NCBI GenBank assembly: GCA_051004815.1
Contig: JBPCJY010000109.1
Location: 1 to 26,878 of the forward strand
Direction of reading: 5' to 3'
Length of the DNA: 26,878 nucleotides
Origin: JBBQXY01 sp051004815
GTDB lineage: Bacteria; Chloroflexota; Ktedonobacteria; Ktedonobacterales; Ktedonobacteraceae
Part shown: positions 1-8,101 of the stretch, piece by piece
Layout of the letters: every line of letters starts with the position of its first letter
How positions within the stretch are numbered: position 1 is the first letter of the stretch
Notes under the pieces: generated by a model
What the model was told of the DNA's origin: nothing
Database searches by the model: none
What the model saw: only the letters and a program-made list of their open reading frames with translations
Translations under genes and position numbers: made by a program

Positions 1-22
1 AAACGTCTTTCTCATACTGTAC

Positions 23-51
23 AGTATAGCACATCTTTAGATAGATTGCAA
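23..51 (-). promoter_or_regulatory. Leftward promoter reading out of the window, with a palindrome over its -10
   Basis: On the minus strand a TTGCAA -35 (positions 46-51) stands 17 bases from a TATACT -10 (23-28) that is preceded by TGC, the extended -10 form. A perfect 14-base palindrome, ATACTGTACAGTAT (14-27), covers the -10 and the start-site area, as a repressor operator would. The gene served lies beyond the left edge and cannot be identified. Confidence 0.45.
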
Positions 52-116
52 GTGTTACCTAAAAACAACAGTGTGCCTTATATCCCCATGTCTCTGCGCC
101 AGGGGGCTTACGGCAC

Positions 117-386
117 CTATGCTAACATACCAGGGACAGCCAGTAAAATGATGGGAACTAACAAAATAGCTGCGCATAACATACCCAGGATAACCAGACT
201 GGCAACTCGACCGCGCCGCACCTGTTCGCGTGTGAAAAAACTAGCATCTTCGGCGGCATCAGTAGGAGAGCTGAATTGATACCACCACTGCAAAAGAAAC
301 ACAACTGTATTGCGTCGCGAGTTTCTTACATCATTCTGGAAAAACTCTTCTTGTTCACTCTGGTTACGCACGAGATTCGAGGACAT
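117..386 (-). CDS. Small single-pass membrane protein of unknown function
   Basis: This is an 89-residue protein with a strong ribosome binding site (GGAGGA four to five bases before the ATG at 386), the main reason to accept it as a gene. Residues 1-62 are charged and polar (QSEQEEFF, then FFTREQVRRGR). Residues about 63-87 form one hydrophobic helix ending almost at the C terminus, so the protein looks tail-anchored with the polar part in the cytoplasm. No family is recognised. It faces away from the next gene across a 333-base gap. It could also be the N-terminal part of a longer protein cut short by mutation, but the frames beyond the stop show no clear continuation. Confidence 0.6.
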   Translation of the reverse strand: MSSNLVRNQSEQEEFFQNDVRNSRRNTVVFLLQWWYQFSSPTDAAEDASFFTREQVRRGRVASLVILGMLCAAILLVPIILLAVPGMLA

Positions 387-719
387 CTTTCCTCCGAGGT
401 TCTTGTAGCGATATGTATTCAGCCACTCTTTATTTAATAGAAGTGCATCTATATCTTTGCCTATTGTAACGTGCTAAAAGCTTAGCAGTAACAGTTGATT
501 ACGCTTTTTTTCCTGTATTGAGCAAATAAGCTTTTCGTAAAAAACGTAAACATTGGATAGATCGTGTGATATTGTATATGAAGAGAACTTTGTATTATTT
601 TTGTACATGATAGCACTATGCATAACTATTTCGGTTCCTCTTCCCTCATTGCCTCTGACGCATTACAATGTATATAACAACATTGACGACTGATACACAC
701 ACCTTCACGGAGAATATAC
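387..719. other. Gene-free AT-rich spacer between divergent genes
   Basis: These 333 bases separate the leftward small membrane protein from the rightward nnr gene. Only short ORFs antisense to nnr reach into it. The stretch is AT-rich with several T and A runs, as expected for two divergent promoters, but no box pair is good enough to name. Confidence 0.5.
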
Positions 720-2282
720 ATGCAACACATCGTAACCGTTGATGAGATGCGCGAACTGGAAGCACGGGCAGAGCACGAATATAGCCTGACCTCGCCCATC
801 TTGATGGAGAACGCGGGCAGAAGTGCCGCCGAAATCCTGGCACAACAAATCATTCCCAAAGACCATTCGGAGCGTCCCTTGAGCGAACTGGCTTTTCTGA
901 TGCTGATTGGCCCTGGCAACAATGGAGGCGATGGGCTGGTTATCGCCCGTTACCTGGCGCAGTGGGGAGCGCAGATCAGCATCTACGCATGGAAGGAGCA
1001 TACCCTTACCGTGCGCGAACGCCAACTTCCAGGCGATGATACAGCAGAGGAACTGGAGCATGCGATTACCCATGCCGATTACGTACTGGATGCTCTGCTG
1101 GGTACCGGGCGTTCGCGTCCATTGCCCGACAGTATGCGCACGCTATTGAGCCGGGTACAGCAGGAGCGTAAGAACCGCAAAACCTTGCGCGTAATCGCCA
1201 TTGATCTACCCACGGGGATGAATGCCGATAGTGGCGAGGTTGACTCCGGCACCATTCATGCCGATGACACGATCACGTTGGCTTGTGCCAAGCAAGGTTT
1301 TTTCTTCTTTCCAGGGCGCGACTATATCGGTCAACTCTACGTTGGTAATATTGGCCTGCCGCCAGAGATGGAGCACGCTATTCAAGCGGAGATGCTAACG
1401 GGCGAACTGGTCAACTCGCTCTTACCGAAACGTCCATTGGAGAGCAATAAAGGCACGTATGGCAAGGTGATGCTGTTCTGTGGTTCGCCACCATATCCAG
1501 GCTCGGCATATCTAGCAGGAAATTCCGCTGCCCGCATCGGTGCCGGTCTGATCACCCTGGCAGTGACAGAGAAAATGCTCCCCATCTATGCCAGCCAATT
1601 TCACGAGGCCACCTTTGTCCTTCTTCCCGAAGAGGATGCTGGTAGCTATGAGCGAGCAAGTACCCTGCGCACCCATCTGGAAGGCTACCGCTCCTTGCTC
1701 ATAGGGCCAGGTTTAGGGCAATCTCCCTACATTCGCGAGGTCATTTTAGAGCTATTGGAGTATCTGCGCTCGATGCCCGATGAGAAACGCCCCCACTTGA
1801 TCGTCGATGCCGATGGCTTGAATAATCTCTCCGCGCTGGAACGCTGGTGGACGTTGTTGCCAAAGGGAACTGTCATTACGCCTCATCCCGGCGAGATGGG
1901 ACGGCTCTGCCACGGCCTCAAAGTATCGGGCGGGAACATCGATCGGCTGCCACTGGCACGCGACAAGGCCAAAGAGTGGCAGGTGACACTTGTCCTCAAA
2001 GGAGCTTGCACCATTGTCGCTGCTCCCGACGGGCGCACACGCATAAACTTTCAGGCCAATCCTGCTCTAGCCACAGCTGGTACAGGCGATGTGCTGGCGG
2101 GTATGATTGCCGGTCTCCTGGCGCAAAAGGTGGACTCTTTTGATGCTGCCAGCGCGGCAGTACACTTGCATACCGTCGCCTCGGAACTGGTTAGCACGGA
2201 CATTGGTCATACTGGCTTGCTCGCGGCTGACCTGTTGCCAAAAATTCCTCGCGCCATCGTCAAAATTGGGCATGAGCAATAG
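720..2282 (+). CDS. nnr: Bifunctional NAD(P)HX epimerase / ADP-dependent NAD(P)HX dehydratase
   Basis: The enzyme repairs hydrated NADH and NADPH in the cytoplasm: the N-terminal YjeF domain interconverts the R and S epimers, and the C-terminal ribokinase-like domain dehydrates the S form using ADP. Residues 1-225 carry the epimerase marks GPGNNGGDG (64-72), LDALLGTG (123-130) and DLPTG (162-166). Residues 240-515 carry the dehydratase marks KGTYGKV, GPGLG (329-333), DADGLN (363-368), TPHPGEM (387-393) and the nucleotide-binding AGTGDVLAG (453-461). At 520 residues it has the usual length of the fused bacterial form. A GGAG lies seven bases before the ATG. It is monocistronic, followed by a large palindrome. 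Confidence 0.95.
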   Translation: MQHIVTVDEMRELEARAEHEYSLTSPILMENAGRSAAEILAQQIIPKDHSERPLSELAFLMLIGPGNNGGDGLVIARYLAQWGAQISIYAWKEHTLTVRERQLPGDDTAEELEHAITHADYVLDALLGTGRSRPLPDSMRTLLSRVQQERKNRKTLRVIAIDLPTGMNADSGEVDSGTIHADDTITLACAKQGFFFFPGRDYIGQLYVGNIGLPPEMEHAIQAEMLTGELVNSLLPKRPLESNKGTYGKVMLFCGSPPYPGSAYLAGNSAARIGAGLITLAVTEKMLPIYASQFHEATFVLLPEEDAGSYERASTLRTHLEGYRSLLIGPGLGQSPYIREVILELLEYLRSMPDEKRPHLIVDADGLNNLSALERWWTLLPKGTVITPHPGEMGRLCHGLKVSGGNIDRLPLARDKAKEWQVTLVLKGACTIVAAPDGRTRINFQANPALATAGTGDVLAGMIAGLLAQKVDSFDAASAAVHLHTVASELVSTDIGHTGLLAADLLPKIPRAIVKIGHEQ

Positions 2283-2373
2283 CTAGTGACGGGTGCATAA
2301 GTTGTAGAGACAGGGAGCAGGGAAGGGTTGTGTCTTTCACTAGTAGGTTTTGCAACGCCTGGTTCCTCGCCGT

Positions 2374-2443
2374 CTGTCATTCTGAGCACCGCGAAGAATC
2401 TCCGTGTGGCAAGCGAGATTCTTCGCGGTGCTCAGAATGACAG
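2374..2443. repeat. Large palindromic repeat, CTGTCATTCTGAGC type
   Basis: Perfect inverted repeat with 29-base arms (2374-2402 and 2415-2443) around a 12-base loop. An outer, slightly imperfect pair of arms (2344-2356 TAGGTTTTGCAAC against 2459-2472) extends the symmetry to about 130 bases. The core resembles the GTCATTCTGAGC...GAAGAATC element that recurs between genes in several bacterial phyla including Chloroflexota; that family link is from memory. It lies between the ends of two convergent genes, so it may also stop transcription, though there is no T run beside it. Confidence 0.85.
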
Positions 2444-2481
2444 GTTCTGGAACTGGGGGTTGCAAAAACCTACCTGTGCAA

Positions 2482-2503
2482 GCCCCTTGCGGGTCCCCTG
2501 GGG
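2482..2503. repeat. GC-rich dispersed repeat, copy A
   Basis: Read on the minus strand this contains GGGGACCCGCAAGGGGC, one of three related GC-rich elements in the window (others at 13101-13119 and 13163-13180) sharing the pattern GGG-ACCCG-YAA-GGG. It lies just beyond the large palindrome in the gap before the antiporter gene. Confidence 0.5.
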
Positions 2504-2548
2504 CGGCAAAGGGTGGCTTAGGTTGATGCAAAAAATGAACCGCAGCCG

Positions 2549-3697
2549 TTAGCCCGGTATAAAGAAAAAGACAATACAGGCGATGAGATAGAGTGCAACC
2601 AGTTGCACACCAGCCAACCAGGAGGATTCGCCATCCAGGCTGATCAGCGCGAAGAGGATGGCGGCAAGGCCCATAATGACCAGTTCAAGCGGCTGAAAAA
2701 CCATGTCGAGCTGCGTCGGGAAGAAAAGGCTGACCAGTACCAACAGTGGCGCAACCAGGGTTGCCACCTGTATCGAGGAACCGGCGGCAATCGCCATGCT
2801 CAGATCGATGCGATCTTTGACGGCAATATAGACGGCACTCGAATGTTCCGCGGCGTTACCAATAATCGGGATAATGACCAGGCCAATAAACACCTGTGAC
2901 CAGCCTAGCTCTACAGTTACTGGTCGTATCGCACCCACGAGCAATTCACTATTCCAGGCTGTACCAATCGTCGCCACGAATAGAAGTCCCGCTGCCACCC
3001 AGAGGTTTGGCGGCACGCGTTGCTCATCCACCTGATGTGGGTCAAGATTGCCTGTCACTGCCTTTACCTCCCCTTCCTCCTCTACTTCTATTGTCTCCAC
3101 GGGCGGAGAGACACGTTTGCCGTGCCACCTGGGATTGCGCCGCGCCGCACGAACATGAAAGACATGCGTTGCTAAGTACATGCCGTAGACCAGCAAGAGG
3201 ACAACCGCGATAGCCACGCTAAGCGATTGCACGCGCTGCGGTTCTTTAATCGTCAAGCTAGCCGTAAAGGGGATGAGCAAGCTGGCGACCGCCAGCACCA
3301 TCATTATCGAATACTGTCCGGCGTCACGCGCACTAAAATATTGTTTACCCCAACGCCATCCACCCACCGCGAGCGAACTACCGAGCACCAACAAAATATT
3401 ACTGATGACAGAGCCGGTAATAGAGGCTTTGACAACGGAGAGCAAGCCTTGCTGGAGCGCGAAAATGCCAATGATGATCTCAGGCGCATTGCCAAAAGTG
3501 GCGTTGAGCAGACCACCCGCGATAGGGCCAACATAATATTCCAGATCTTCGGTAGCGCGTCCAATGAGAGCTGCCAGGGGGATCAGGCCGATAGCTGAAC
3601 AAATAAAAATGGCCATTTCCTGTTGCTGACCCCATATCAGGTTAATAATAGGAGCAACAATGGCCATTACGAGCAAATAGTAAAGCCAACGCGGCAT
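2549..3697 (-). CDS. cax: Calcium/proton antiporter of the CaCA family (Cax type)
   Basis: Integral membrane exchanger expected to expel Ca2+ (or another divalent cation) in exchange for protons. The protein has about eleven hydrophobic segments in two homologous halves. Each half has the family's acidic cation-binding motif: GNAPEI near residues 69-74 and GNAAEH in the second half. Between the halves lies a polar loop with an acidic stretch (EVEEEGEVK), typical of the family. I start at the ATG at 3697 because GGGAG sits nine bases before it; an in-frame ATG three codons upstream has that same GGGAG touching it, which is too close. At about 382 residues it is of normal length. It follows rplI on the same strand after about 100 bases, probably without shared function. 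Confidence 0.9.
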   Translation of the reverse strand: MPRWLYYLLVMAIVAPIINLIWGQQQEMAIFICSAIGLIPLAALIGRATEDLEYYVGPIAGGLLNATFGNAPEIIIGIFALQQGLLSVVKASITGSVISNILLVLGSSLAVGGWRWGKQYFSARDAGQYSIMMVLAVASLLIPFTASLTIKEPQRVQSLSVAIAVVLLLVYGMYLATHVFHVRAARRNPRWHGKRVSPPVETIEVEEEGEVKAVTGNLDPHQVDEQRVPPNLWVAAGLLFVATIGTAWNSELLVGAIRPVTVELGWSQVFIGLVIIPIIGNAAEHSSAVYIAVKDRIDLSMAIAAGSSIQVATLVAPLLVLVSLFFPTQLDMVFQPLELVIMGLAAILFALISLDGESSWLAGVQLVALYLIACIVFFFIPG

Positions 3698-3799
3698 AAC
3701 AAGCATCTCCCAAGGCGGAAGTGGGCATAAGACTCTTCAACTTCGCGGCTCAGCCACTTTCTCGCCCATCGACAGAATGCGAGGCACGACCCCGTTCGA

Positions 3800-4267
3800 T
3801 TACTCAGCCGCTACTTTGCCGGTTTCATCGACCACATTCACAGTGATCTTTGGCTCCAGTTTTGAAGCAATTTTCACAGGCACGGTAAAGGTACCAGTAC
3901 TGCGAATGGGATTCGGCAGATCAATCAGACGGCGATCAACAGTAATGCCCTCAACCTCGCGCAGACCCGTGGCAATATCCTGGCTCGTGATGGAGCCATA
4001 GAGACGACCCTGAGTACCAACGCGTGCCTTAAAGGTGAGCGTAATCTGGCCCAGGCGTTCGGCCTGCTGCCGATTCGAGTCCGCCTGTTTCTCAATTTTG
4101 CGCTGCTCGGCGGCTATGCGCTGCTGCCGATTCGCGATTAACGAAGGGGTTGCCCCAGCTGCTAACTGGCGGGGTAAAAGATAGTTACGGGCGTAGCCAT
4201 TCGCTACTTCCTTCAAATCACCGGCTTTTCCCAGGTTCTCAACATCTTGTAAAAGAATTATTTTCAT
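3800..4267 (-). CDS. rplI: Large ribosomal subunit protein bL9
   Basis: Structural protein of the 50S subunit that binds 23S rRNA and extends from the ribosome surface. The N-terminal domain holds the bL9 signature (GDLKEVANGYARNYLLP, about residues 16-32), followed by the long charged linker helix (residues 45-75) and the C-terminal domain (GRLYGSITSQDIA). The chosen ATG (4267) has AGGAG eight bases upstream; an in-frame TTG two codons earlier is less likely. The length of 155 residues is normal. The usual rpsF-ssb-rpsR neighbours are not here. Confidence 0.96.
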   Translation of the reverse strand: MKIILLQDVENLGKAGDLKEVANGYARNYLLPRQLAAGATPSLIANRQQRIAAEQRKIEKQADSNRQQAERLGQITLTFKARVGTQGRLYGSITSQDIATGLREVEGITVDRRLIDLPNPIRSTGTFTVPVKIASKLEPKITVNVVDETGKVAAE

Positions 4268-4502
4268 TAACAAAGCTCCTCATTTGAGGGAACGGAGAAT
4301 CCCCGTCTACCTCGACACGCATTAATACGGGCCTTAGTGTACCATAGAGTAGTATTTCCTGCAAGCGACATGGAAGGTTGCCAAGTATTCGAGGTTGCAC
4401 CTGAACTACTTCTCCCTTATAATGAAGGCGATTATCAAGTCCAGAGGTCTTATTAAATACAGCATCGTTTGTAATCATGTGTTAGTTAGAAGGAGATGTG
4501 TG

Positions 4503-5201
4503 ATGGATATCGAAGGTACGTATACACTGCAAGCCATACCGGAAGATGTATGGCTTTGCCTGATGGATAGTCGTCTGTTACAGAAGAGCATTCCAGGTCT
4601 TGAACAATTGGAGCGACAGAGCGAACTGAACTATACTATCGCCATGCAAGTCAAGCAAGCACCACTGATGGGAATGTATCATGGGCATGTTGCCGTCGTT
4701 GAGCAAAAATTCCCCACCATCTATAGCCTCAAATTTGAAGGCGAAGGAAAGCAAAGCAACGTGCAAGGGAACATCGTGCTTACTTTGAGCGAACAGGGCG
4801 AAAACACCGTTGTGGATTACAAATGCACGCTCAATCTCGGCAAGATGGGTACACTTCTCCCCGCGCCATTAGTGAAGGGAAATATTAAACACCTTTTCCA
4901 GCAATTTTTTGCCGCCCTGGCCGAACACCTGCGCTCAATTATCCCGTACCCCATAGATGTGGTTGAGGGTACCCATGACATAAAGGTCACAAGCACAGCA
5001 CAACAGCAGAAGCAAGCAGTCTTTCTGCCTTCTGGCCGACCAGCTTTCCTCTATGCACTTGTGCGCCGTTTCAATTTAGGTGATGGAGATACGCAACAAG
5101 AAGAGCTATGGGTCAATCGTGTCAGACGAGCGAGTGTCATATCGGGGCTATTGTTGTTGGTATGGATAGGCACGCGTTTACCAAGAAAACAACGTTCCTA
5201 G
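4503..5201 (+). CDS. CoxG-like SRPBCC family protein with C-terminal membrane segment
   Basis: Residues 1-150 match the CoxG (carbon monoxide dehydrogenase subunit G) branch of the SRPBCC fold: MDIEGTYTLQAIPEDVW, the conserved PG in KSIPGLEQL, then DYKCTLNLGKMG and a closing helix. A polar linker follows, and residues about 211-227 (SVISGLLLLVWIG) form a hydrophobic segment before a basic tail, so the protein is probably anchored with its ligand-binding domain in the cytoplasm. In carboxydotrophs CoxG helps recruit CO dehydrogenase to the membrane, but no cox genes are present here, so its partner is unknown. The ATG at 4503 is preceded by AAGGAGA at good distance; the open frame reaches 36 codons further up, without family similarity. 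Confidence 0.75.
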   Translation: MDIEGTYTLQAIPEDVWLCLMDSRLLQKSIPGLEQLERQSELNYTIAMQVKQAPLMGMYHGHVAVVEQKFPTIYSLKFEGEGKQSNVQGNIVLTLSEQGENTVVDYKCTLNLGKMGTLLPAPLVKGNIKHLFQQFFAALAEHLRSIIPYPIDVVEGTHDIKVTSTAQQQKQAVFLPSGRPAFLYALVRRFNLGDGDTQQEELWVNRVRRASVISGLLLLVWIGTRLPRKQRS

Positions 5202-5244
5202 CACATATCAAACAAACGTCCAGCATATAACTAGCACATATCAA
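5198..5244. repeat. Pair of 14-base direct repeats over two convergent stop codons
   Basis: CTAGCACATATCAA occurs at 5198-5211 and again at 5231-5244, a 33-base period. The first copy contains the TAG stop of the CoxG-like gene; the second contains the TGA stop of the leftward exonuclease gene. Confidence 0.6.
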
Positions 5245-6449
5245 CCTAGCATGGAGCGCAGGCGGGCTTTCCAATCGTCGTCATCGTCCGTGTTACTTGT
5301 GCCGCCAACGCTCCAGCTACGCACACCATCGACAAGTTTTGCCGGTAGCGCGGGCGCACGCGCCTCTTTATCACCGAGGTTGTAGAGTGCGGTCTGCGCG
5401 GACTTCCGTACATCATGCACGGGGTCTTGTAGCAATGGCAGAATGGCTTCTTTCGCTTCCTTCACACCCATCCGTCCTAACGCTCTCGCGCTAGCGGCAC
5501 GCTCATCGGAGGTTGGCGCGTGTAAGAGGTGTTCGATATCGGGTACCATTTCCACGAGCGATAGATCAGCGATGAGGCGCAGAAGGCGACTGCGGCGCAT
5601 CGGATGGGTCAGAGTAACGAGTGCGGCACGACAATCGGCGACGATTTGTGCATCATCACGGATAATACCGTGCGCCCTGGCCTCGGCCAGAGCGGTTTCC
5701 GGAGAAACATTGGAGGTTCCTTTGAGGAATGGCTCAATCCATGCCGCCACCAACTCCGGTTGGCTGGTATTCTCGTGCAACTGCAAGGCCCAGGGGTAAT
5801 GTTGGCGCAGCCAGCTATAAAGAGCGAGCGTCATCTCCGCGTCACGCGCCGCGTAGGCCACCATCGCGGGTGGCAAGGGCCTCCTATTCCAGTCTGTGCG
5901 CTGAAGGCTCTTGTCAAGTCGTACATTGAAAGCGCGTTGCAACATAGCGGCCAATGACGATTCGTGCTGCCCAAAAATGGAACGGCTGGCCGCTTCCAAA
6001 TCATAATAGTGCACGACATACAGCCCTCGCTCGGCCATCACCCGCATATCGGCCCCAGCACCATGCAGTAGCACGATGATATCCGACGCCGCCACCACAG
6101 CAGTCAAAGGAGAAAGATCGTTCAAGCGTAGCGCGTCTACCACGAAACAGTGCTGCTCAACCGCCAGTTGCAGCAACGCGAGTCGGTGAGAAGAGGTGTG
6201 CGTATCTCCCTGAATATGAGAACGCACCTGGGCAAATTCCGCGTCTACCGCGACCACCGCAGCCTGTCGCAGTATCTCCACCGCGTACAGTAACTGCTCC
6301 GGACGATCAACCCACATACGGGTCGCTTTCGCGTGGAGTTTGCCGGGCTGTGGGGTTGTACCAAGGTAGCCGGGTTGGACATTGTCTACATTTTCTGCTT
6401 GTGCGGGTGGTATTTTATTGTTCTTGTTCTCGTTCAATGCCGCCGCCAT
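5241..6449 (-). CDS. RNase D-like DEDDy 3'-5' exonuclease fused to HEAT repeats
   Basis: Residues about 45-220 are a DEDDy exonuclease domain that should cut RNA (or DNA) ends with two metal ions. Asp69 and Glu71 (VAVDAEF), Asp134 (LLHGAGADMRVM), and Tyr199 with Asp203 (YAARDAEMT) form the complete active set, and QRTDWNRRPL is the usual RNase D motif. Instead of the HRDC domain of true RNase D, residues about 285-370 form alpha-helical HEAT-type repeats (ADLSLVEMVPDIEHLL, ERAASARALGRMG, DPVHDVRKSAQTALYNLG). The protein ends in an acidic DDDDD stretch and a short basic tail. Residues 1-40 look disordered. Substrate is unknown; HEAT repeats suggest a protein or nucleic-acid partner. The start has only a weak purine-rich site. 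It is divergent from icd. Confidence 0.85.
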   Translation of the reverse strand: MAAALNENKNNKIPPAQAENVDNVQPGYLGTTPQPGKLHAKATRMWVDRPEQLLYAVEILRQAAVVAVDAEFAQVRSHIQGDTHTSSHRLALLQLAVEQHCFVVDALRLNDLSPLTAVVAASDIIVLLHGAGADMRVMAERGLYVVHYYDLEAASRSIFGQHESSLAAMLQRAFNVRLDKSLQRTDWNRRPLPPAMVAYAARDAEMTLALYSWLRQHYPWALQLHENTSQPELVAAWIEPFLKGTSNVSPETALAEARAHGIIRDDAQIVADCRAALVTLTHPMRRSRLLRLIADLSLVEMVPDIEHLLHAPTSDERAASARALGRMGVKEAKEAILPLLQDPVHDVRKSAQTALYNLGDKEARAPALPAKLVDGVRSWSVGGTSNTDDDDDWKARLRSMLG

Positions 6450-6510
6450 TCTACCCTTAAAAAAGACCCAATACTAATAATAATCGTGTTATCAACTATA
6501 CCAGATTTTT

Positions 6511-6537
6511 GGGCAAACGTACAGTATATGTTTGCCC
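6511..6537. promoter_or_regulatory. Inverted repeat in the divergent exonuclease/icd promoter region
   Basis: GGGCAAAC (6511-6518) and GTTTGCCC (6530-6537) form a perfect 8-base inverted repeat with an 11-base centre and T tracts on either side. Because it lies between two divergent start codons, an operator is more likely than a terminator. No regulator can be assigned. Confidence 0.4.
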
Positions 6538-6551
6538 TTTTCACATGAAAC

Positions 6552-6580
6552 TTGTGTGTGCGTCAGAGCTATGCTACACT
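6552..6580 (+). promoter_or_regulatory. Candidate promoter of icd
   Basis: TTGTGT (6552-6557) and TACACT (6575-6580) stand 17 bases apart about 60 bases upstream of the icd ATG. Both boxes are only partial matches to the sigma-70 consensus. Confidence 0.35.
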
Positions 6581-6641
6581 GAGTCCAGAACAAAATGCCA
6601 TCGTTTACTTACTTAGCTAGCTATACAGGAAAGTTTGCTTT

Positions 6642-8096
6642 ATGACACACAATACACCAATCACTGTCGCGTATGGAGATGGAATTGGGCCAGAGATCAT
6701 GAACGCCACCCTCCATATTATTCAAGCTGCCGGCGCTCGCATCGACATCGAAGAGATCGAAGTAGGCGAGAAGGTCTACCTGCGTGGTATTAACGCCGGT
6801 ATGGAACCGAGCGCATGGGAGTCGCTCCGGCGCACCAAGGTATTTCTCAAGGCACCCATCACTACCCCCCAGGGCGGTGGCTACAAGAGTCTCAACGTCA
6901 CTACGCGCACAACCTTTGGATTGTACGCGAATGTGCGCCCATCAGTGGCCTATTATCCCTTCGTGGATACGAAGCATCCCAATATGGATGTGGTAATCAT
7001 CCGCGAAAACGAGGAAGACCTCTACACCGGTATCGAATACCGACAAACGCACGATATGATGGAAAGCCTTAAGCTCATCAGTCGCTCCGGCAGCAAGAAG
7101 ATTGTGCGCTACGCCTTCGAGTATGCACGCAGCCATAACCGCAAAAAGGTCACTTGCTTCATGAAAGATAACATCATGAAGTTGACCGATGGTCTGTTCC
7201 ACCGCGTCTTCAATGAAATCGCGATGGAGTATCCCGATATTGCCAATGAAACCTGGATTGTCGATATCGGCGCGGCCAAGATGGCAGACACACCCGAAGC
7301 CTTTGACATGATCGTATTACCAAACCTCTATGGCGATATCCTCTCCGACGTGGCGGCACAAATTGCCGGTTCGGTCGGCCTGGCAGGCTCCGCCAATATT
7401 GGCGATAATTGCGCCATGTTCGAGGCCATTCACGGCTCCGCGCCGCGCCGTGCCGGACAAAACGTCGCCAATCCTTCGGGCTTACTACTGGGTGCGGTAA
7501 TGATGCTGGTACACATCGACCAACCCGATGTTGCCACACAGGTACACAATGCCTGGTTGCGCACTATCGAGGATGGCATCCATACCTACGATATTTACGT
7601 CGAAGGCATCAGCAAACAGAAGGTCGGCACCAAAGAGTTCGCGGAAGCCGTTATTGCCCGCCTTGGTCAACAACCGCAGACCTTGAAACCTGTCGCTTAC
7701 GCGTCAGCACCTGAGCACATTACCAGCGAACAGGCCACGATTACGACCAAGCCGGAACAGAAAGATTTAATGGGCGTGGATGTCTACCTGGAATGGCACG
7801 AGGGCAGCCCTGACCAATTGGGCGCGGCTATGCAAAAGACCGAGGGCAGCGGCCTTGAATTGAAGATGATTACCAATCGTGGAGCTAAAGTGTGGCCACA
7901 GGGGATGGCAGAAACCTTCTGCACCGATCATTGGCGTTGTCGCTTTATGTCAACAACCACTGGTCAAACTATCAAGCACACGCAAATTATTGCTCTATTG
8001 CAACGAGTAGCGGATGCTGGTTTTGACTTTATCAAGACAGAGAACCTCTACAATTTTGATGGCAATATCGGTTACTCTCTAGGCCAGGGCGAATAG
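6642..8096 (+). CDS. icd: Isocitrate dehydrogenase, Thermus-like long form
   Basis: TCA-cycle enzyme that oxidatively decarboxylates isocitrate to 2-oxoglutarate in the cytoplasm. The beta-decarboxylating dehydrogenase core fills residues 1-335: VAYGDGIGPEI at the start, the substrate loop NVTTRTTFGLYANVRP, ENEEDLYTGIEY, and the metal-binding NLYGDILSDVAAQ. HGSAPRRAGQNVANPSG carries two arginines where NADP-dependent enzymes have basic or phosphate-contacting residues, so NADP is the likely cofactor (inference). Residues about 345-484 form the extra C-terminal domain seen in Thermus and Rickettsia enzymes, which fits the length of 484. AGGAAAG lies about eight bases before the ATG. A perfect hairpin follows the stop. 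Confidence 0.93.
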   Translation: MTHNTPITVAYGDGIGPEIMNATLHIIQAAGARIDIEEIEVGEKVYLRGINAGMEPSAWESLRRTKVFLKAPITTPQGGGYKSLNVTTRTTFGLYANVRPSVAYYPFVDTKHPNMDVVIIRENEEDLYTGIEYRQTHDMMESLKLISRSGSKKIVRYAFEYARSHNRKKVTCFMKDNIMKLTDGLFHRVFNEIAMEYPDIANETWIVDIGAAKMADTPEAFDMIVLPNLYGDILSDVAAQIAGSVGLAGSANIGDNCAMFEAIHGSAPRRAGQNVANPSGLLLGAVMMLVHIDQPDVATQVHNAWLRTIEDGIHTYDIYVEGISKQKVGTKEFAEAVIARLGQQPQTLKPVAYASAPEHITSEQATITTKPEQKDLMGVDVYLEWHEGSPDQLGAAMQKTEGSGLELKMITNRGAKVWPQGMAETFCTDHWRCRFMSTTTGQTIKHTQIIALLQRVADAGFDFIKTENLYNFDGNIGYSLGQGE

Positions 8097-8101
8097 CATC
8101 T

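Noticed and set aside
2328..2552. Open frames on both strands across the large palindrome
   Set aside because: They only read through the inverted repeat, which gives similar translations on both strands.
4239..4478. 79-codon leftward open frame upstream of rplI
   Set aside because: No ribosome binding site, overlaps the rplI start in another frame and resembles nothing; probably leader sequence.
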